NCBI GenBank assembly: GCA_018697195.1
Contig: CM031859.1
Coordinates: 59,376,633-59,440,632, forward strand
DNA: 64,000 nucleotides
Direction: 5' to 3'
DNA from: Certhia americana
Lineage: Eukaryota > Chordata > Aves > Passeriformes > Certhiidae
Shown: positions 43,001-50,825 of the stretch, one piece after another
Position numbering within the stretch: position 1 is the stretch's first letter
Layout: each line of letters starts with the position of its first letter
Translations under genes and position numbers: made by a program
The notes under the pieces: model-generated
What the model was told of the DNA's origin: nothing
The model's database searches: none
Seen by the model: the letters and a program-made list of their open reading frames with translations, nothing else

Positions 43001-46000
43001 CTTGAATTTTTAACACCATCATCACATGGCTTAATTCTTTTCTCACCTCTGTTCTGGTGGGCCATGCTAGTGCCCAGAATGCAGGAAAACTCTTGACCAC
43101 TGCCAGCAAGACTGTTAATCCCTTGAGGAAACCAAGACCAGAATATGGAAATGCCTCCCCACTCCTGTCTTGCTGGAAGAGGACCCTAATGTATTGAACA
43201 AGGGATGGCTAAGGGACTAGCTGTGGCACTCAGGCACTGGCCTTCTGTCAGCTGGCAGCAAAGATGTACAATCTTCTAAAAGATTTCCATTTCTTTAGAA
43301 TTTACAGATCACTGAATAGTCACTTGCAAGAATAGAATTTTACAAGTGTATGAGCTTAGCTGTAAAACTAGAGGTGTACAAGAAAAATCAGTTCTCTCAA
43401 GATGACTTGTTCTCCTATGTTTTTTTTAAAGCCCAAAGTCCGGACTGGAATAAGCAAACCTTACAATGTCAAGCAGATCAAAACCACCACAGCTGAGGAA
43501 GCAGAAGAAGCTATTAGATGTCTTATGGAGGCCAAAGGAGGTAAATACAGCTTTCTAACTGACTTCTAAAAATCTTTATTTAAACAAAAAATGTAGGTGT
43601 ATTCATCTCACCATAGCCCAGATGCACATATTCCTATTCAGAATTTCACCTGAACATGTTCTTGCAAAATTGTATGTGGTATTCTCAGTCAGTTCTGATA
43701 ATATTAACCTTTTTTTCAAGACTATTAAAATTTTATATTTTGTTGTAGAACCTGCTACTAGGAGAACCTTGGGTTATTTATGCCCAGATTTAGTCAGAAA
43801 AATTAAAATGTGAAGATGAGATTTTACTAAACTGATGGTTCCTGTGTTAGCTCAGAGTTGCATAAAGGATATTTGCTGCTCTATTTACTGAATGCTCACT
43901 ATTCCAAGCAGAACTACATAGCAAATGAAGCTCTAGGAGAAATAACCTGGATTCTATTTGAACAGCAAGTATAGCTGTAACCTAGATAAAAGCTTGCACT
44001 GCTTCAGTTTGAATAGCTAAACTAAAAGGCTACTCTGTGTTTAGGCTCTCTTTCTAGTCCCTGGAGAAGAGAGCTTCTTACAAGGGCAAGTTAGAGCACA
44101 AAACTGGCTTAGGTACTGTGAATGTACCCCCCCCAGGGTTGCATGCAGTCTTTCTGCTGATGCTGTATGAATGAAAATGGCTACCTGAGTTTGCAAGGCT
44201 CTCAGTTTAGGAGAAAAACATCCTTTTTCATTTATAAGAAGAATGAATACAGCCTGGAATAATCACATTTATTTAGAAATATCTTAACGGCATCTTGATA
44301 TTTGTTCCTCAGTGCTGTTCATTTAATTTTGAAATCAGATTTACTCTCCACTGATTTCAAAATTCACATTCACTTGTTGTGGGCAAGAAAACTAATCTGC
44401 TCAGCGTTACTTCCAGTCCCTTGTACTGTACCACCAGTTGGCATTTACAGTTCTTTCCAAAGTACTCTTCAAGATGCACTTGGTGTTGTTAACTTGGTTT
44501 TCCAGATAAAGGCAAAAGGATGCTCAGAGCTTGAGCCCAGTATTCCTGAACCCCCCCCAGTCAGTGTTTTTTCCACTTGGCAACACAGCACTGCTGGTTT
44601 GGCATGAAATTATTTCAGACAGGGAAGTGTTTCCCTAGCAGCCTCTTACGGATGTTACAGGATTGCAAAGGTCTGTGCTTATTCCAAAACTCACCTTCTT
44701 GGCCTGAGTTGGCCCTAGGCATGAACATTTTGGGAAACATGGTTGTGAAAGAAATTATCTTGAATCTATGTTCTGATGAGGCTGAGATGCTGTACTTGGT
44801 TTTGCTTTTCAGGAGTACAGGAAGATGCAGTAAAGCCTGTTCCAACCAGACACCAAACTTCCTCCAAAACCGAGGCTCCTCCCAGTATCCCCAAGTCAGC
44901 ATCATTTCAAGGGTCACAGGCAGGAGTGGTGCCTGTGCCTCATCGTCCACCACCCAAAGTTCCAACTCCAAAGAAGCCAGTGCCCCTGCAAAGGACCACA
45001 GTCGCAGTGGAAAATGTAAGAGAGGTTCAGCAAAATGCATCCAGCTTCAATACCACAGTATGAATGATGGAGGGGTGGGCTGGATGTTTTGCAGGAAGTT
45101 CTCTCATGTCAGCAGGTGCTGGAATCATTTTGTGTATTACAGTCACCAAGGCATAAAAATGGAAGAAAGATTGGAAAGAGTGCCATATTCAGATTTTCTA
45201 TTTGTCAGTCCATTCTCTTGTTTTTCTTCTGGTTTGTCTAAACCCTGTCAGGATTTAAGACTCATTTGATCTTTATCACAGTCTCTACTTTTGACTGAAT
45301 GGTCTGCTCTGTAAAGATTTGAGGCAGCTTCTTCACCAGTTCTGTGTCCTGTGTCCTTTCTTCCTTTTCTTGCTCACCTTGTAATGAGATTCAGCCTTTC
45401 AGTTTGAATTCTGGAGTCTACTCAAGAGTTCATGTTCTCAAAAATACAAAACTGTAGGTGTTCAGGTTTTAATATGTCAGGTCTCTACGAGGAAGACATT
45501 AGTTAACCTCTAGAGCTGCTAAAATTATTATCTAATTTGTAAAGCAAGTTGAGGACAAGAGAAAGACAAATATAATATTTTATATTCTTCCTTTGACAAT
45601 CTCTGTTAAGGAAGCTCTCTTCTAAACTGTTAGGGCTCCTGCCTTACCTTCCTTTGAAGGCATTCACCCCTTCTCTGTAATGGACTTTGTGCTATCTTTA
45701 CTGAGCAGATTCACCAAAAAACCCAACCCAGACAGCACAGTCTATGCGAAAGGGTGGTCAGTTTGTTTTGTTTAAGTTGTTACCATTCCCAAGTCACTCT
45801 TGAAAGGTGCTGAGAGGGATTGCTATTTTGGTGTTAGTTATGTGAGAGCTTCTGCAGGAATAGATCTATTTCAGTTTCACTGCCCTGGAATGTCACTCCT
45901 TCCTCCAACTGAGGGAGGTCAGATGGGAGTTGTGTACTTGAGAACCTGTACCTAATCCCCCTCTACCACAATCAAACGTAGACAACTTAACAGCACATAG

Positions 46001-47528
46001 GAAGAAGTGGCAAGGGATATCTCCAGCATGAGATACTGACTAAATATTTTGCCTGCATGAAAAAGCCCGTACATTATCTTTTAATACTATGTAAGAGTAA
46101 TAAAGAATTTAAATGCTTTCATTCAATCACACAGAGTGTGAGAAATCTGAAGCAGTCCTTGCCCTTCCAGACTGAGCTGGGCTTGTTATTTATATACTTT
46201 TAAAATGGTGGATGTATGCTAGATTGGACTTGGAGAGCTTATTTTTATCTTCAGTTGCCAGCATCAGTGAGACAGGACAGAGCCTTTAATGCATTTATTG
46301 GGTTAGCTTAAGCTAATTCTCCTTCAATCTTATCTATCCAAATAAGCTACACCTAAAGGCATGGGCCTCTCTATGCAATCTTGCTTAAGTAATACTAGCA
46401 CAGAGATGTAACAAATAACTCCTCAGAACTGTGTTAATTTGACCCAGAGCAAAATCCTAACCTAAAATGGGAGATAGTCAGGAAGAGCTGTGAGTGAATA
46501 GGCTGTAGGGTTCTGGTCCTTCACCAGCTCTCTGAAGATGAACGCAAGGTACAATGCACAGACCCAGAGCCCAGCAAGTACTGTGGAGAACTCTGCTGTT
46601 AAGCCTTCTCTTTGTATTGCTTTTTTTTTTAATCTCCAGGACTGCCAGCTTTACTTAGTAACGCTGTCAATTAGATTTGCACCAGTAGTGACTCAGAGTT
46701 TAAGGTCCCTTTTTGTTCTCACATTTCTTCTTCCATTTCCTCCTCAGGCCATGTCTCCAGAAGAGCAATTTGACCAACAGACAGCACAGTCTCCTTTTGG
46801 CTTCCTAGAGCCCCATCTAGAAGCTGGAACTATTCTTAGACCAACCAAGATCACTCCAGTCCCTAAACCCAGAACGCAAGCTGGGAAACCTCAGGAGAGC
46901 CGGGGGAGCAGTGAAAGGCAGCCCCTGTCAGCAAGCACAGCTGAGGCCATTGTACTGCCCCCCCCAGAACACTTCCTTTGCCCCAAAGGTGCCACCACGA
47001 AGAAAGAAGTCGGCTCCTGCAGCTTTTCATCTCCAAGTTCTCCAGAGCAGTGACAGCTCCCTTTTTAGTGGGTCACTGTTCAACTCCAACAACAACAACC
47101 CTGGGTCTTGCCCCCAGACTCATGGTGCTGCTCTCTCAGATCCCACAGCCTCTGCCGGCCCTGAAAACAGCACAACTCAGCCCCTGGCCCTGAGTGCTGC
47201 AGAACTGGTGGCAAAGCTCCAGGGCCCTTCTGCACCAGCAGGCCAGCATCCACAACGACTGGATACCAGCTCCCTTCTAGAGAACACCAATCTTCTGGAC
47301 CTGGACATGCATTCTTCCTTCCCTCTTTCCATACAGGCACCATCAGCTACTTCTCCAGCACACACTTCAGAAAATTTAAATCCCTCCAATCAGAAAGATT
47401 TCAGTCACTGGGTTACATTTAGTGATGATGAAGACAGCAGTGCAGGGGCAGAAGAGTTCAACAAACTGCTTGCCTTAGAACAAAACAAAAATACCTTAAT
47501 GAAAACAAATACTGATTTAGATTTGTAA
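1039..47528 (+). CDS. SYNJ2: SYNJ2 gene, synaptojanin-2: exons 3-27 (5' end outside window)
   Basis: Synaptojanin-2 removes phosphates from phosphoinositides at the plasma membrane and endocytic vesicles. Its SAC domain acts on monophosphoinositides and its 5-phosphatase domain acts on PI(4,5)P2 and PI(3,4,5)P3. Twenty-five exons with GT/AG borders join without a phase conflict into about 1,437 residues; with the ~70 missing N-terminal residues this fits the ~1,500-residue mammalian protein. Seen in order: the SAC catalytic motif [10 protein letters not shown], the 5-phosphatase motifs [31 protein letters not shown] and PAWTDRVLW, an RRM-like stretch, and a proline-rich tail. SYNJ2 was chosen over SYNJ1 because of the tail ([26 protein letters not shown]) and the SERAC1 neighbour. 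The one defect is a frame break in exon 27 at a C8 run. The start codon and promoter are not in the window. Confidence 0.97.
1310..3736 (+). other. SYNJ2: SYNJ2 intron 3
   Basis: 2.4 kb of AT-rich intron. Several open frames of 60-120 codons occur on both strands, but none resembles a protein family. No repeat was recognised. Confidence 0.8.
3737..3962 (+). CDS. SYNJ2: SYNJ2 exon 4 (SAC domain)
   Basis: The first G completes the Trp codon from exon 3. It continues [20 protein letters not shown] and holds the conserved SAC stretches [17 protein letters not shown] and [16 protein letters not shown]. It ends on a whole CAG codon at donor gtaagt. Confidence 0.97.
3963..12186 (+). other. SYNJ2: SYNJ2 intron 4 (8.2 kb, largest in the window)
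   Basis: No exon of either gene was found here. It holds an A29 run at 9479-9507 and a small repeat of tgtatcat near 11295-11315. A 138-codon open frame on the minus strand at 7844-8260 has no recognisable family. Intron-borne regulatory elements would be plausible at this length, but I cannot point to one. Confidence 0.8.
9479..9507. repeat. A29 homopolymer
   Basis: An unbroken run of 29 A in intron 4. No AATAAA and no gene-like sequence precedes it, so a retrocopy tail is not supported; a simple homopolymer is the safer call. Confidence 0.9.
12187..12270 (+). CDS. SYNJ2: SYNJ2 exon 5 (SAC domain)
   Basis: A 28-codon exon, phase 0 at both ends. It encodes [20 protein letters not shown] followed by FWEQ, the strongly conserved SAC core stretch shared by both synaptojanins. 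Acceptor ttgcag, donor gtaaac. Confidence 0.96.
12271..14042 (+). other. SYNJ2: SYNJ2 intron 5
   Basis: 1.8 kb of intron; I see no repeat or exon in it. Confidence 0.75.
14043..14104 (+). CDS. SYNJ2: SYNJ2 exon 6 (SAC domain)
   Basis: A 62-base exon encoding [20 protein letters not shown] plus two bases of an Arg codon, with donor gtaagt. It matches the synaptojanin stretch directly after the FWEQ motif. Confidence 0.95.
14105..16840 (+). other. SYNJ2: SYNJ2 intron 6
   Basis: 2.7 kb of intron. Several open frames of 60-85 codons occur on both strands and none is recognisable. No repeat seen. Confidence 0.75.
16841..16937 (+). CDS. SYNJ2: SYNJ2 exon 7 (SAC domain)
   Basis: It completes the Arg codon and reads [20 protein letters not shown] then [12 protein letters not shown]. 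The [14 protein letters not shown] wording is typical of SYNJ2 rather than SYNJ1. Phase 0 end at donor gtaaaa. Confidence 0.96.
16938..19866 (+). other. SYNJ2: SYNJ2 intron 7
   Basis: 2.9 kb of AT-rich intron with no repeat or exon recognised. Confidence 0.75.
19867..20039 (+). CDS. SYNJ2: SYNJ2 exon 8 (SAC domain)
   Basis: It encodes [20 protein letters not shown] and [17 protein letters not shown] through [10 protein letters not shown], with the last codon split at TG. Donor gtgagt at 20040. A second good donor, gtaagt at 20029, lies 11 bases upstream. The longer form is preferred because it keeps the VSP tripeptide found in mammalian SYNJ2 and fits the phase of the preferred exon 9 acceptor. 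Confidence 0.93.
20448..20529 (+). CDS. SYNJ2: SYNJ2 exon 9 (SAC catalytic motif)
   Basis: It encodes [20 protein letters not shown] followed by [17 protein letters not shown] is the SAC phosphatase signature (RxNCxDCLDR[T]N), in which the second Cys (codon 20485-20487) is the nucleophile. The residue after the Arg is Ser (TCT, 20497-20499) where the family normally has Thr. The acceptor after ccaaag was chosen to fit the phase of exon 8; a second AG, seven bases on, is also usable. Confidence 0.93.
20760..20909 (+). CDS. SYNJ2: SYNJ2 exon 10 (SAC domain end)
   Basis: Exactly 50 codons, phase 0 at both ends. It reads [20 protein letters not shown] then [20 protein letters not shown] through ALEGKNK, the SAC C-terminal region. 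The intron upstream is 230 bases and the one downstream only 93. Confidence 0.96.
21003..21168 (+). CDS. SYNJ2: SYNJ2 exon 11 (SAC to 5-phosphatase linker)
   Basis: It begins [20 protein letters not shown], the conserved close of the SAC domain, and runs through [20 protein letters not shown] to TALL. It ends with one base of a Val codon at donor gtaaag. Confidence 0.96.
21169..22951 (+). other. SYNJ2: SYNJ2 intron 11
   Basis: 1.8 kb of intron ending in a long pyrimidine tract before exon 12. No repeat or exon recognised. Confidence 0.75.
22952..23143 (+). CDS. SYNJ2: SYNJ2 exon 12 (5-phosphatase domain start)
   Basis: It completes Val and reads [20 protein letters not shown], then [27 protein letters not shown] is the first motif of inositol polyphosphate 5-phosphatases, including the Asn that contributes to the metal site. 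It ends with one base of an Asp codon at donor gtaaga. Confidence 0.97.
23144..25282 (+). other. SYNJ2: SYNJ2 intron 12
   Basis: 2.1 kb of intron. A short imperfect repeat of gttaatgtcagtg occurs at about 24302-24337. No interspersed repeat was recognised. Confidence 0.75.
25283..25367 (+). CDS. SYNJ2: SYNJ2 exon 13 (5-phosphatase domain)
   Basis: It encodes [20 protein letters not shown] then AGNIVNA, the [13 protein letters not shown] core of the 5-phosphatase fold with its metal-binding Glu. It ends in a split Ser codon at donor gtacgt, which is followed at once by an A/C-only tract. Confidence 0.97.
25374..25550 (+). repeat. A/C-rich low-complexity tract at the start of intron 13
   Basis: About 177 bases made almost entirely of A and C in irregular AAC, AACC and AAAC units, with only a handful of G or T. 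It starts six bases after the 5' splice site of exon 13. Confidence 0.93.
26673..26813 (+). CDS. SYNJ2: SYNJ2 exon 14 (5-phosphatase domain)
   Basis: It completes Ser and reads [20 protein letters not shown], then [20 protein letters not shown] through HVPFI. Arg is split at the donor, gtaaaa. The stretch [12 protein letters not shown] is the conserved central beta-strand region of the domain. Confidence 0.97.
26816..26960 (+). repeat. A/C-rich low-complexity tract at the start of intron 14
   Basis: About 145 bases dominated by A and C (AACC, AAACC and AACCCC units), beginning immediately after the exon 14 donor. It is similar in style to the tract behind exon 13 but not an exact copy. Confidence 0.93.
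27969..27999. repeat. T31 homopolymer
   Basis: An unbroken run of 31 T. It could be the poly(A) tail of a minus-strand retroposon, but no AATAAA is seen next to it on that strand and the adjoining sequence is not recognised. Confidence 0.9.
29711..29790 (+). repeat. Extended T-rich tract feeding the exon 15 acceptor
   Basis: About 55 bases of T broken by single C residues, then tgtggg and several TTTTG units, running up to the acceptor aatgcag of exon 15. It acts as an oversized polypyrimidine tract. Confidence 0.9.
29796..29988 (+). CDS. SYNJ2: SYNJ2 exon 15 (5-phosphatase domain)
   Basis: It completes Arg and reads [20 protein letters not shown], then the substrate-site stretch [19 protein letters not shown] and [13 protein letters not shown]. 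The His of CSHLTAG is a conserved active-site residue of the family. Phase 0 end at gtaagt. Confidence 0.97.
29989..31653 (+). other. SYNJ2: SYNJ2 intron 15
   Basis: 1.7 kb of intron with a short A-rich run near 31118-31140. No interspersed repeat recognised. Confidence 0.75.
31654..31812 (+). CDS. SYNJ2: SYNJ2 exon 16 (5-phosphatase catalytic motif 1)
   Basis: Exactly 53 codons, phase 0 at both ends. It encodes [20 protein letters not shown], containing the catalytic signature WxGDxN[FY]R (Asp and Asn of GDFN), then [20 protein letters not shown]. The wording [12 protein letters not shown] separates SYNJ2 from SYNJ1. Confidence 0.98.
32029..32185 (+). CDS. SYNJ2: SYNJ2 exon 17 (5-phosphatase catalytic motif 2)
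   Basis: It encodes [20 protein letters not shown], then [29 protein letters not shown] is the second 5-phosphatase signature (P[AS]WxDR[VI]LW). It ends with one base of an Ala codon at donor gtgcgt. Confidence 0.98.
32186..33381 (+). other. SYNJ2: SYNJ2 intron 17
   Basis: 1.2 kb of AT-rich intron; nothing recognised apart from a short TA repeat near 33250. Confidence 0.75.
33382..33499 (+). CDS. SYNJ2: SYNJ2 exon 18 (5-phosphatase domain end)
   Basis: It encodes [20 protein letters not shown], then [26 protein letters not shown], completed in exon 19, carries the conserved Asp-His of the endonuclease/exonuclease/phosphatase fold. Confidence 0.97.
33500..35268 (+). other. SYNJ2: SYNJ2 intron 18
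   Basis: 1.8 kb of intron. The 15-base word tgttcagtatctgct occurs twice, three bases apart, at about 33598-33630. No interspersed repeat recognised. Confidence 0.75.
35269..35487 (+). CDS. SYNJ2: SYNJ2 exon 19 (C2-like linker and start of RRM-like domain)
   Basis: It encodes [40 protein letters not shown] and [20 protein letters not shown]. This is the synaptojanin linker and the first half of the DUF1866/RRM-like domain. It ends in a split Arg codon at gtgagt. Confidence 0.97.
35488..36736 (+). other. SYNJ2: SYNJ2 intron 19
   Basis: 1.2 kb of intron with a G9 run near 35838. Open frames of about 100 codons on both strands are not recognisable. Confidence 0.75.
36737..36815 (+). CDS. SYNJ2: SYNJ2 exon 20 (RRM-like domain)
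   Basis: A 79-base exon encoding [20 protein letters not shown] then DMDGAK, the RNP-like second half of the RRM-like domain. Acceptor tttcgctag, donor gtaaga. Confidence 0.96.
36816..38178 (+). other. SYNJ2: SYNJ2 intron 20
   Basis: 1.4 kb of intron carrying a tRNA-derived SINE near its 3' end (37943-38090); otherwise nothing recognised. Confidence 0.75.
37943..38090 (+). mobile_element. tRNA-Ile-derived SINE with CR1-like tail (TguSINE1-like)
   Basis: The first ~74 bases resemble tRNA-Ile(AAT), with gagcatggtgctaataac around the anticodon loop and gggcca at the acceptor end. Then comes the tail ttggacttgatgatcc, then gggtcccttccaactcagaa and a tgtgat-rich end, as in CR1 3' ends. The A and B boxes are decayed. 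This architecture is known from a passerine SINE family mobilised by CR1; the family name is from memory. Confidence 0.75.
38179..38347 (+). CDS. SYNJ2: SYNJ2 exon 21 (post-catalytic region)
   Basis: It encodes [20 protein letters not shown], then [20 protein letters not shown] and [16 protein letters not shown], close to mammalian SYNJ2. It ends with one base of a Gly codon at gtaagc. Confidence 0.97.
38348..38746 (+). other. SYNJ2: SYNJ2 intron 21
   Basis: A 399-base AT-rich intron with nothing else recognised. Confidence 0.75.
38747..38896 (+). CDS. SYNJ2: SYNJ2 exon 22 (acidic segment)
   Basis: It starts with the acidic run [20 protein letters not shown] and ends SGQTPHLYK plus one base of Asp. 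This region is poorly conserved between birds and mammals. The call rests on the acidic start, the junction phases and the YK-DDADL join to exon 23. Confidence 0.9.
38897..41464 (+). other. SYNJ2: SYNJ2 intron 22
   Basis: 2.6 kb of intron. A GC-richer patch at 40400-40860 is free of stops in several frames on both strands, with the longest frame 130 codons. No protein family was recognised there. Confidence 0.75.
41465..41599 (+). CDS. SYNJ2: SYNJ2 exon 23 (proline-rich tail, SH3-binding motifs)
   Basis: It encodes [20 protein letters not shown], then [20 protein letters not shown] through [17 protein letters not shown] offers overlapping PxxP motifs of the kind bound by endophilin and amphiphysin SH3 domains; the partners are an inference from the family. 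Confidence 0.95.
41600..42615 (+). other. SYNJ2: SYNJ2 intron 23
   Basis: 1.0 kb of intron ending in A-run/pyrimidine sequence (A14 near 42580) just before exon 24. No repeat family recognised. Confidence 0.75.
42616..42728 (+). CDS. SYNJ2: SYNJ2 exon 24 (proline-rich tail)
   Basis: It encodes [20 protein letters not shown], then [17 protein letters not shown], matching the serine-rich SYNJ2-specific stretch ending [10 protein letters not shown]. Donor gtgagt, phase 0. Confidence 0.94.
42729..43431 (+). other. SYNJ2: SYNJ2 intron 24
   Basis: A 703-base intron with an acceptor preceded by a T-run. No repeat recognised. Confidence 0.75.
43432..43540 (+). CDS. SYNJ2: SYNJ2 exon 25
   Basis: It encodes [20 protein letters not shown], then [16 protein letters not shown]. 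The stretch [16 protein letters not shown] is almost invariant in SYNJ2. Confidence 0.97.
43541..44812 (+). other. SYNJ2: SYNJ2 intron 25
   Basis: 1.3 kb of intron. C8 runs occur near 44127 and 44551. No repeat family recognised. Confidence 0.75.
44813..45015 (+). CDS. SYNJ2: SYNJ2 exon 26 (proline-rich tail)
   Basis: It encodes [20 protein letters not shown], then [20 protein letters not shown] and ends VAVEN at donor gtaaga. [14 protein letters not shown] corresponds to the mammalian PPPRVPAIKKP segment. Phase 0 into exon 27. Confidence 0.92.
45016..46747 (+). other. SYNJ2: SYNJ2 intron 26
   Basis: 1.7 kb of intron; nothing recognised. Confidence 0.75.
46748..47528 (+). CDS. SYNJ2: SYNJ2 exon 27, terminal coding exon with apparent +1 frameshift
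   Basis: It starts [20 protein letters not shown], matching SYNJ2 SPEEQFEQQT, and continues through [20 protein letters not shown]. In this frame the sequence reaches a TGA at 47051-47053. The expected tail, [19 protein letters not shown] and later [12 protein letters not shown], lies in the frame one base ahead and runs to TAA at 47526-47528. The switch point is a run of eight C at 46958-46965; one C fewer would give a single open frame of about 259 codons. Because the downstream frame still matches SYNJ2 and is fully open, a homopolymer error or a very recent change is more likely than an old pseudogenising break. Confidence 0.93.
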
Positions 47529-47574
47529 AATTTGCCCTCTTAGTGTTCCAAAAGAAATCATAACGATGATGCAA

Positions 47575-47580
47575 AATAAA
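47575..47580 (+). terminator. SYNJ2: Candidate poly(A) signal, proximal (SYNJ2)
   Basis: AATAAA only 47 bases after the SYNJ2 stop codon; it may be unused. Confidence 0.35.
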
Positions 47581-47878
47581 AAAGAAATCTTTTTTTTATT
47601 TAATGAAATCGATCATCTGTCCATGCTACATTTCAATTTCACTTTTAAAGATACAGCCCCTGGAGGGAAGTATATAGGTTATATGTACTTTAACATTACC
47701 TACAGTTCATTTGAAAACTTCCTTATTCTAAGTTATTTCTTTTTATTAATCCATCTTAAGATGTTTTATTTCATTTCAGGTACAAATCATATGTAAGAAC
47801 ATCTAATGATGTTAAAAAAGACATTAAGAAAAACATTTTCCTGTGAAATGTAGATTTTAATCAATTTCTGTTATATGA

Positions 47879-47884
47879 AATAAA
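47879..47884 (+). terminator. SYNJ2: Candidate poly(A) signal (SYNJ2)
   Basis: AATAAA about 350 bases after the stop, followed by T-rich sequence (cacattttttctgg) suitable as a downstream element. Confidence 0.5.
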
Positions 47885-48823
47885 GCATCCTTCCTTTGAA
47901 GAGTTAGGCTGCCACATTTTTTCTGGAACGAATATCCAAAGTGGGTACAGCAGTATAGCAACAGCAGTAACACTAGCATTGCTCTGCTGCAAGTTTCCAA
48001 AACTCACCCTGGTTTTTGTTCCCAAGCCCATGTCCAACAGCATTACTTTGAAAAGGGACTGTAGTTTTCCACATGCTGTTTCACTACAAAGAAATGCTAC
48101 GGGCTGCTTGTGCATTGTCTGTGCAGATCCTGAGGAAATATGGGGAATGGTTGAGACTCGCTGATGCCATAGGGATTGGCTTAGGCATGTCTTATGCTAA
48201 AGGCACTTTAGCAATTCAGTAGCTGTGTCCCTCTTCCTACTGTGTCTTCATAACCAAAAGCCATGTCAGTCTTCTATTGCCACAGTGCAGATGAGGAATG
48301 AGCTGGTCCTTTTTGCCTTGCCTGTGGGGTAGAACTGCACCCGATAGATGCCATTTGTGCATAGCATGCAGTTAATAACCAGATTGCAACTTGTCATGGT
48401 AACTTGTTAGGAGAAGCATCAAGATATTTCATTATTAAAGGAAGAACATTTTTAAGCAGGTGGTGAAGCTGAAAAAACAACTGATTAAAAAAAAAATTAA
48501 GATGTATTTAGAAAGTTAACAAGATTTTTTTTCTTTTTCCATTAAGGAAAATTAATTGGCTTGTTCTGAGCTTCCTGAACACTGAGAATTCAGCCATTTT
48601 CTTCCTCACAATGCCTACCTGTTTCTCTGCCACTGCCATATTTTGGACACAAGATATCCTGTAAGAGAGGATGCTGCCTTTGAGCACCTGTCATCCTCCT
48701 CTGCTCTCTCATTTGCCAGACACTTTAAAAAAATACCCAGAACCTTCAGAGGCCAAGACCATAAAGCCCAGTGCTAAGCTGCTCGTGTCAGTGTCAGTTT
48801 AACGAGGTTGCAGGCTGGTGAAT

Positions 48824-48829
48824 AATAAA
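48824..48829 (+). terminator. SYNJ2: Candidate distal poly(A) signal (SYNJ2)
   Basis: AATAAA about 1.3 kb after the stop. Further AATAAA hexamers lie near 49080 and 49307, so the true 3' end cannot be fixed from sequence alone. Confidence 0.35.
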
Positions 48830-50799
48830 AGATACTCGTTTCCCTACAAGATGACACAAAGCCTTTGCCTCTTAGTCCTTCACTTAAAAAAAAAAAAAAA
48901 ACAGTGAATATTTATGAGCCTATCTCAGTATAAAACATTAGCAGTAAAAAAGAAAGAGTATGGTATATGACCACATCCAACATTTTCTGCAAAGATAATT
49001 AACAGCTCTAGGACAGCTAATTTACATGTTAATGAAAGTGTTAGCAGGAAAGCCAATTAAACTGGATTTATACAAGTCAAATAAAATCTGCTTTATTACT
49101 CTCCTTGAATAAGAGACGGATGTGGCCTTTAGCATTCTATCTTATGTCTGTGTCTGTGGCAAGCTGCCCACAGAAGGATGAATCCTGGCACTTTGCTGGT
49201 TTATGCTATCAGTGACAGCAGATATTGCTCAGTCGCAGCAAATCAAGGGAAGGGACAGACAGTCCAGCTGAAAAGGTTACAGCACAGAATGAGGAATCTC
49301 CTGTCTCAATAAATTACCTTCCACACCGGTGCCCAACGTCCCAGCCAAGTGTTTTCTTAGAGGCAGGAGCTTGTGACCTGGTTCTAGTTTCAATGGTCAG
49401 AAGGAAGCAAAGCAGAGCCAGATTTACTCCATGTTTGGGAAATCACTACAGAAAACTCAGACTGCAGGAGGCAGTGATTCTTTCCTTTTTGTTTGGGGTT
49501 AAGCCAGGCCCCACCATGTGAAGAGGCCAAGTAACTTGAACCCTTATTATCTGATGCCCACAACCAGGGAACCCACAGCACAGCTCTGTTCTCAGCTCTG
49601 CTGCCCATCCTTACTGGGACATAATTGATGGAAATCAATGTTCTCAGAGACAGCTGTCAGTCTTCAGGAACATATTTTAGGTTGTAGGGAGGGCTATCCC
49701 GTGACATTCTTCCATTCATGAGCACAGCACTCGGCAAAAATAGTTGATGGCAGCTGTGAAGCCAGGTATGAATGATTTACCAGACACAAGCCTACAAGTG
49801 TCTGCTGCTTTAGCGTGAGAGGCTTTGGCAAGACATCATGTGAGCTTGCCCAGGGCCTGCAGTATTGCAGCTTCAAGTTGCAGCAGGCATCCTGGATGCT
49901 CTGCTGCATTTGTGTTTGGTGCTTGTTTGTCCTTGGTAAAGCAATTGCCTGATTTAGTTTTTTAGGGGCATTACCACTGAAACAAACAAAAAGAACCAAA
50001 ACATTGGTTAGAATTTTCACTATGACCAAACAACATTTTTGCTTTTCCCTTTTCATCCAGAATTGCCATTTTCACCAGATGGAAAATTTCTCTCAGAGCA
50101 GCCAGCTGCTTTGGCTGGCACCAGGAAGCACAAATCACAGCAAAAGCCAGTTCACAGCACTGTAATCCCAGCAAGTGAATACTTGGTGGCTGTTGCTGTT
50201 AGAAACACCAACACAATTACACCAGACTGCTGGACAATAAGGGCAAGAGAACTTACCAAACCCTTTTAGCCCTTCCTTCCTGTTTCACCATTTTATTCAT
50301 GGATGCCACAATGCAGATGAAACATCTCCTCAGACAACTCACACACAGCCTGCCTGCCACACCTGCAGCTGAGTCACTGGATGGGATTAAAAGAGTAGTC
50401 TGAGACCTGAGAATTTACAGAAAGACACTACTCAATTAATTTGACACCAGGAAGCATAAAAGCATACAATTCCTGATGGGAAACAGGTGTGACTGCTATG
50501 TCACAGACCTGCTGGCCCTCAAACTAATGTCTGTACATACTTTAGAAGACACTGCTGCAAAATCCAAAAGCACAACTTACAAACTGCTCAGTTTGGCAAA
50601 ATGTGCCTGACCAGCCACCTCCCAGCACTGTGCCTCTTACCCAAGTGAAGGGTAACATTACATTTTCTCAGCACAAGACAATCACTAAAAAATAATGCAG
50701 ATATTTAACAAAAATAAACATGGCCCAGAGTACTCAGCTGGCAGATCATTAACCTTTAATACACTTTGTGACACATCCAAGACATTTTTAAAATCACAT

Positions 50800-50805
50800 T
50801 TTATT
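50800..50805 (-). terminator. SERAC1: Candidate distal poly(A) signal (SERAC1)
   Basis: TTTATT on the + strand reads AATAAA on the SERAC1 strand, about 2 kb after its stop codon. It lies about 20 bases downstream (SERAC1 sense) of a G-run cluster. Confidence 0.35.
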
Positions 50806-50825
50806 ACTATATTTAAAAAAAAAAA

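Larger units (their letters stand above)
47529..48840 (+). other. SYNJ2: SYNJ2 3' UTR (extent uncertain)
   Basis: AT-rich sequence after the stop codon, containing several AATAAA hexamers. No further exon and no repeat family were recognised. Confidence 0.6.

Noticed and set aside
44577..45269. 230-codon open frame overlapping SYNJ2 exon 26
   Set aside because: It is in a different frame from the real exon, which is fixed by its splice sites and its SYNJ2-like proline-rich product; the long frame is a shadow.
1039..47528. SYNJ1 instead of SYNJ2
   Set aside because: The SAC and 5-phosphatase domains are shared, but the wording of exons 7, 16, 25 and 27 and the convergent SERAC1 neighbour fit SYNJ2.
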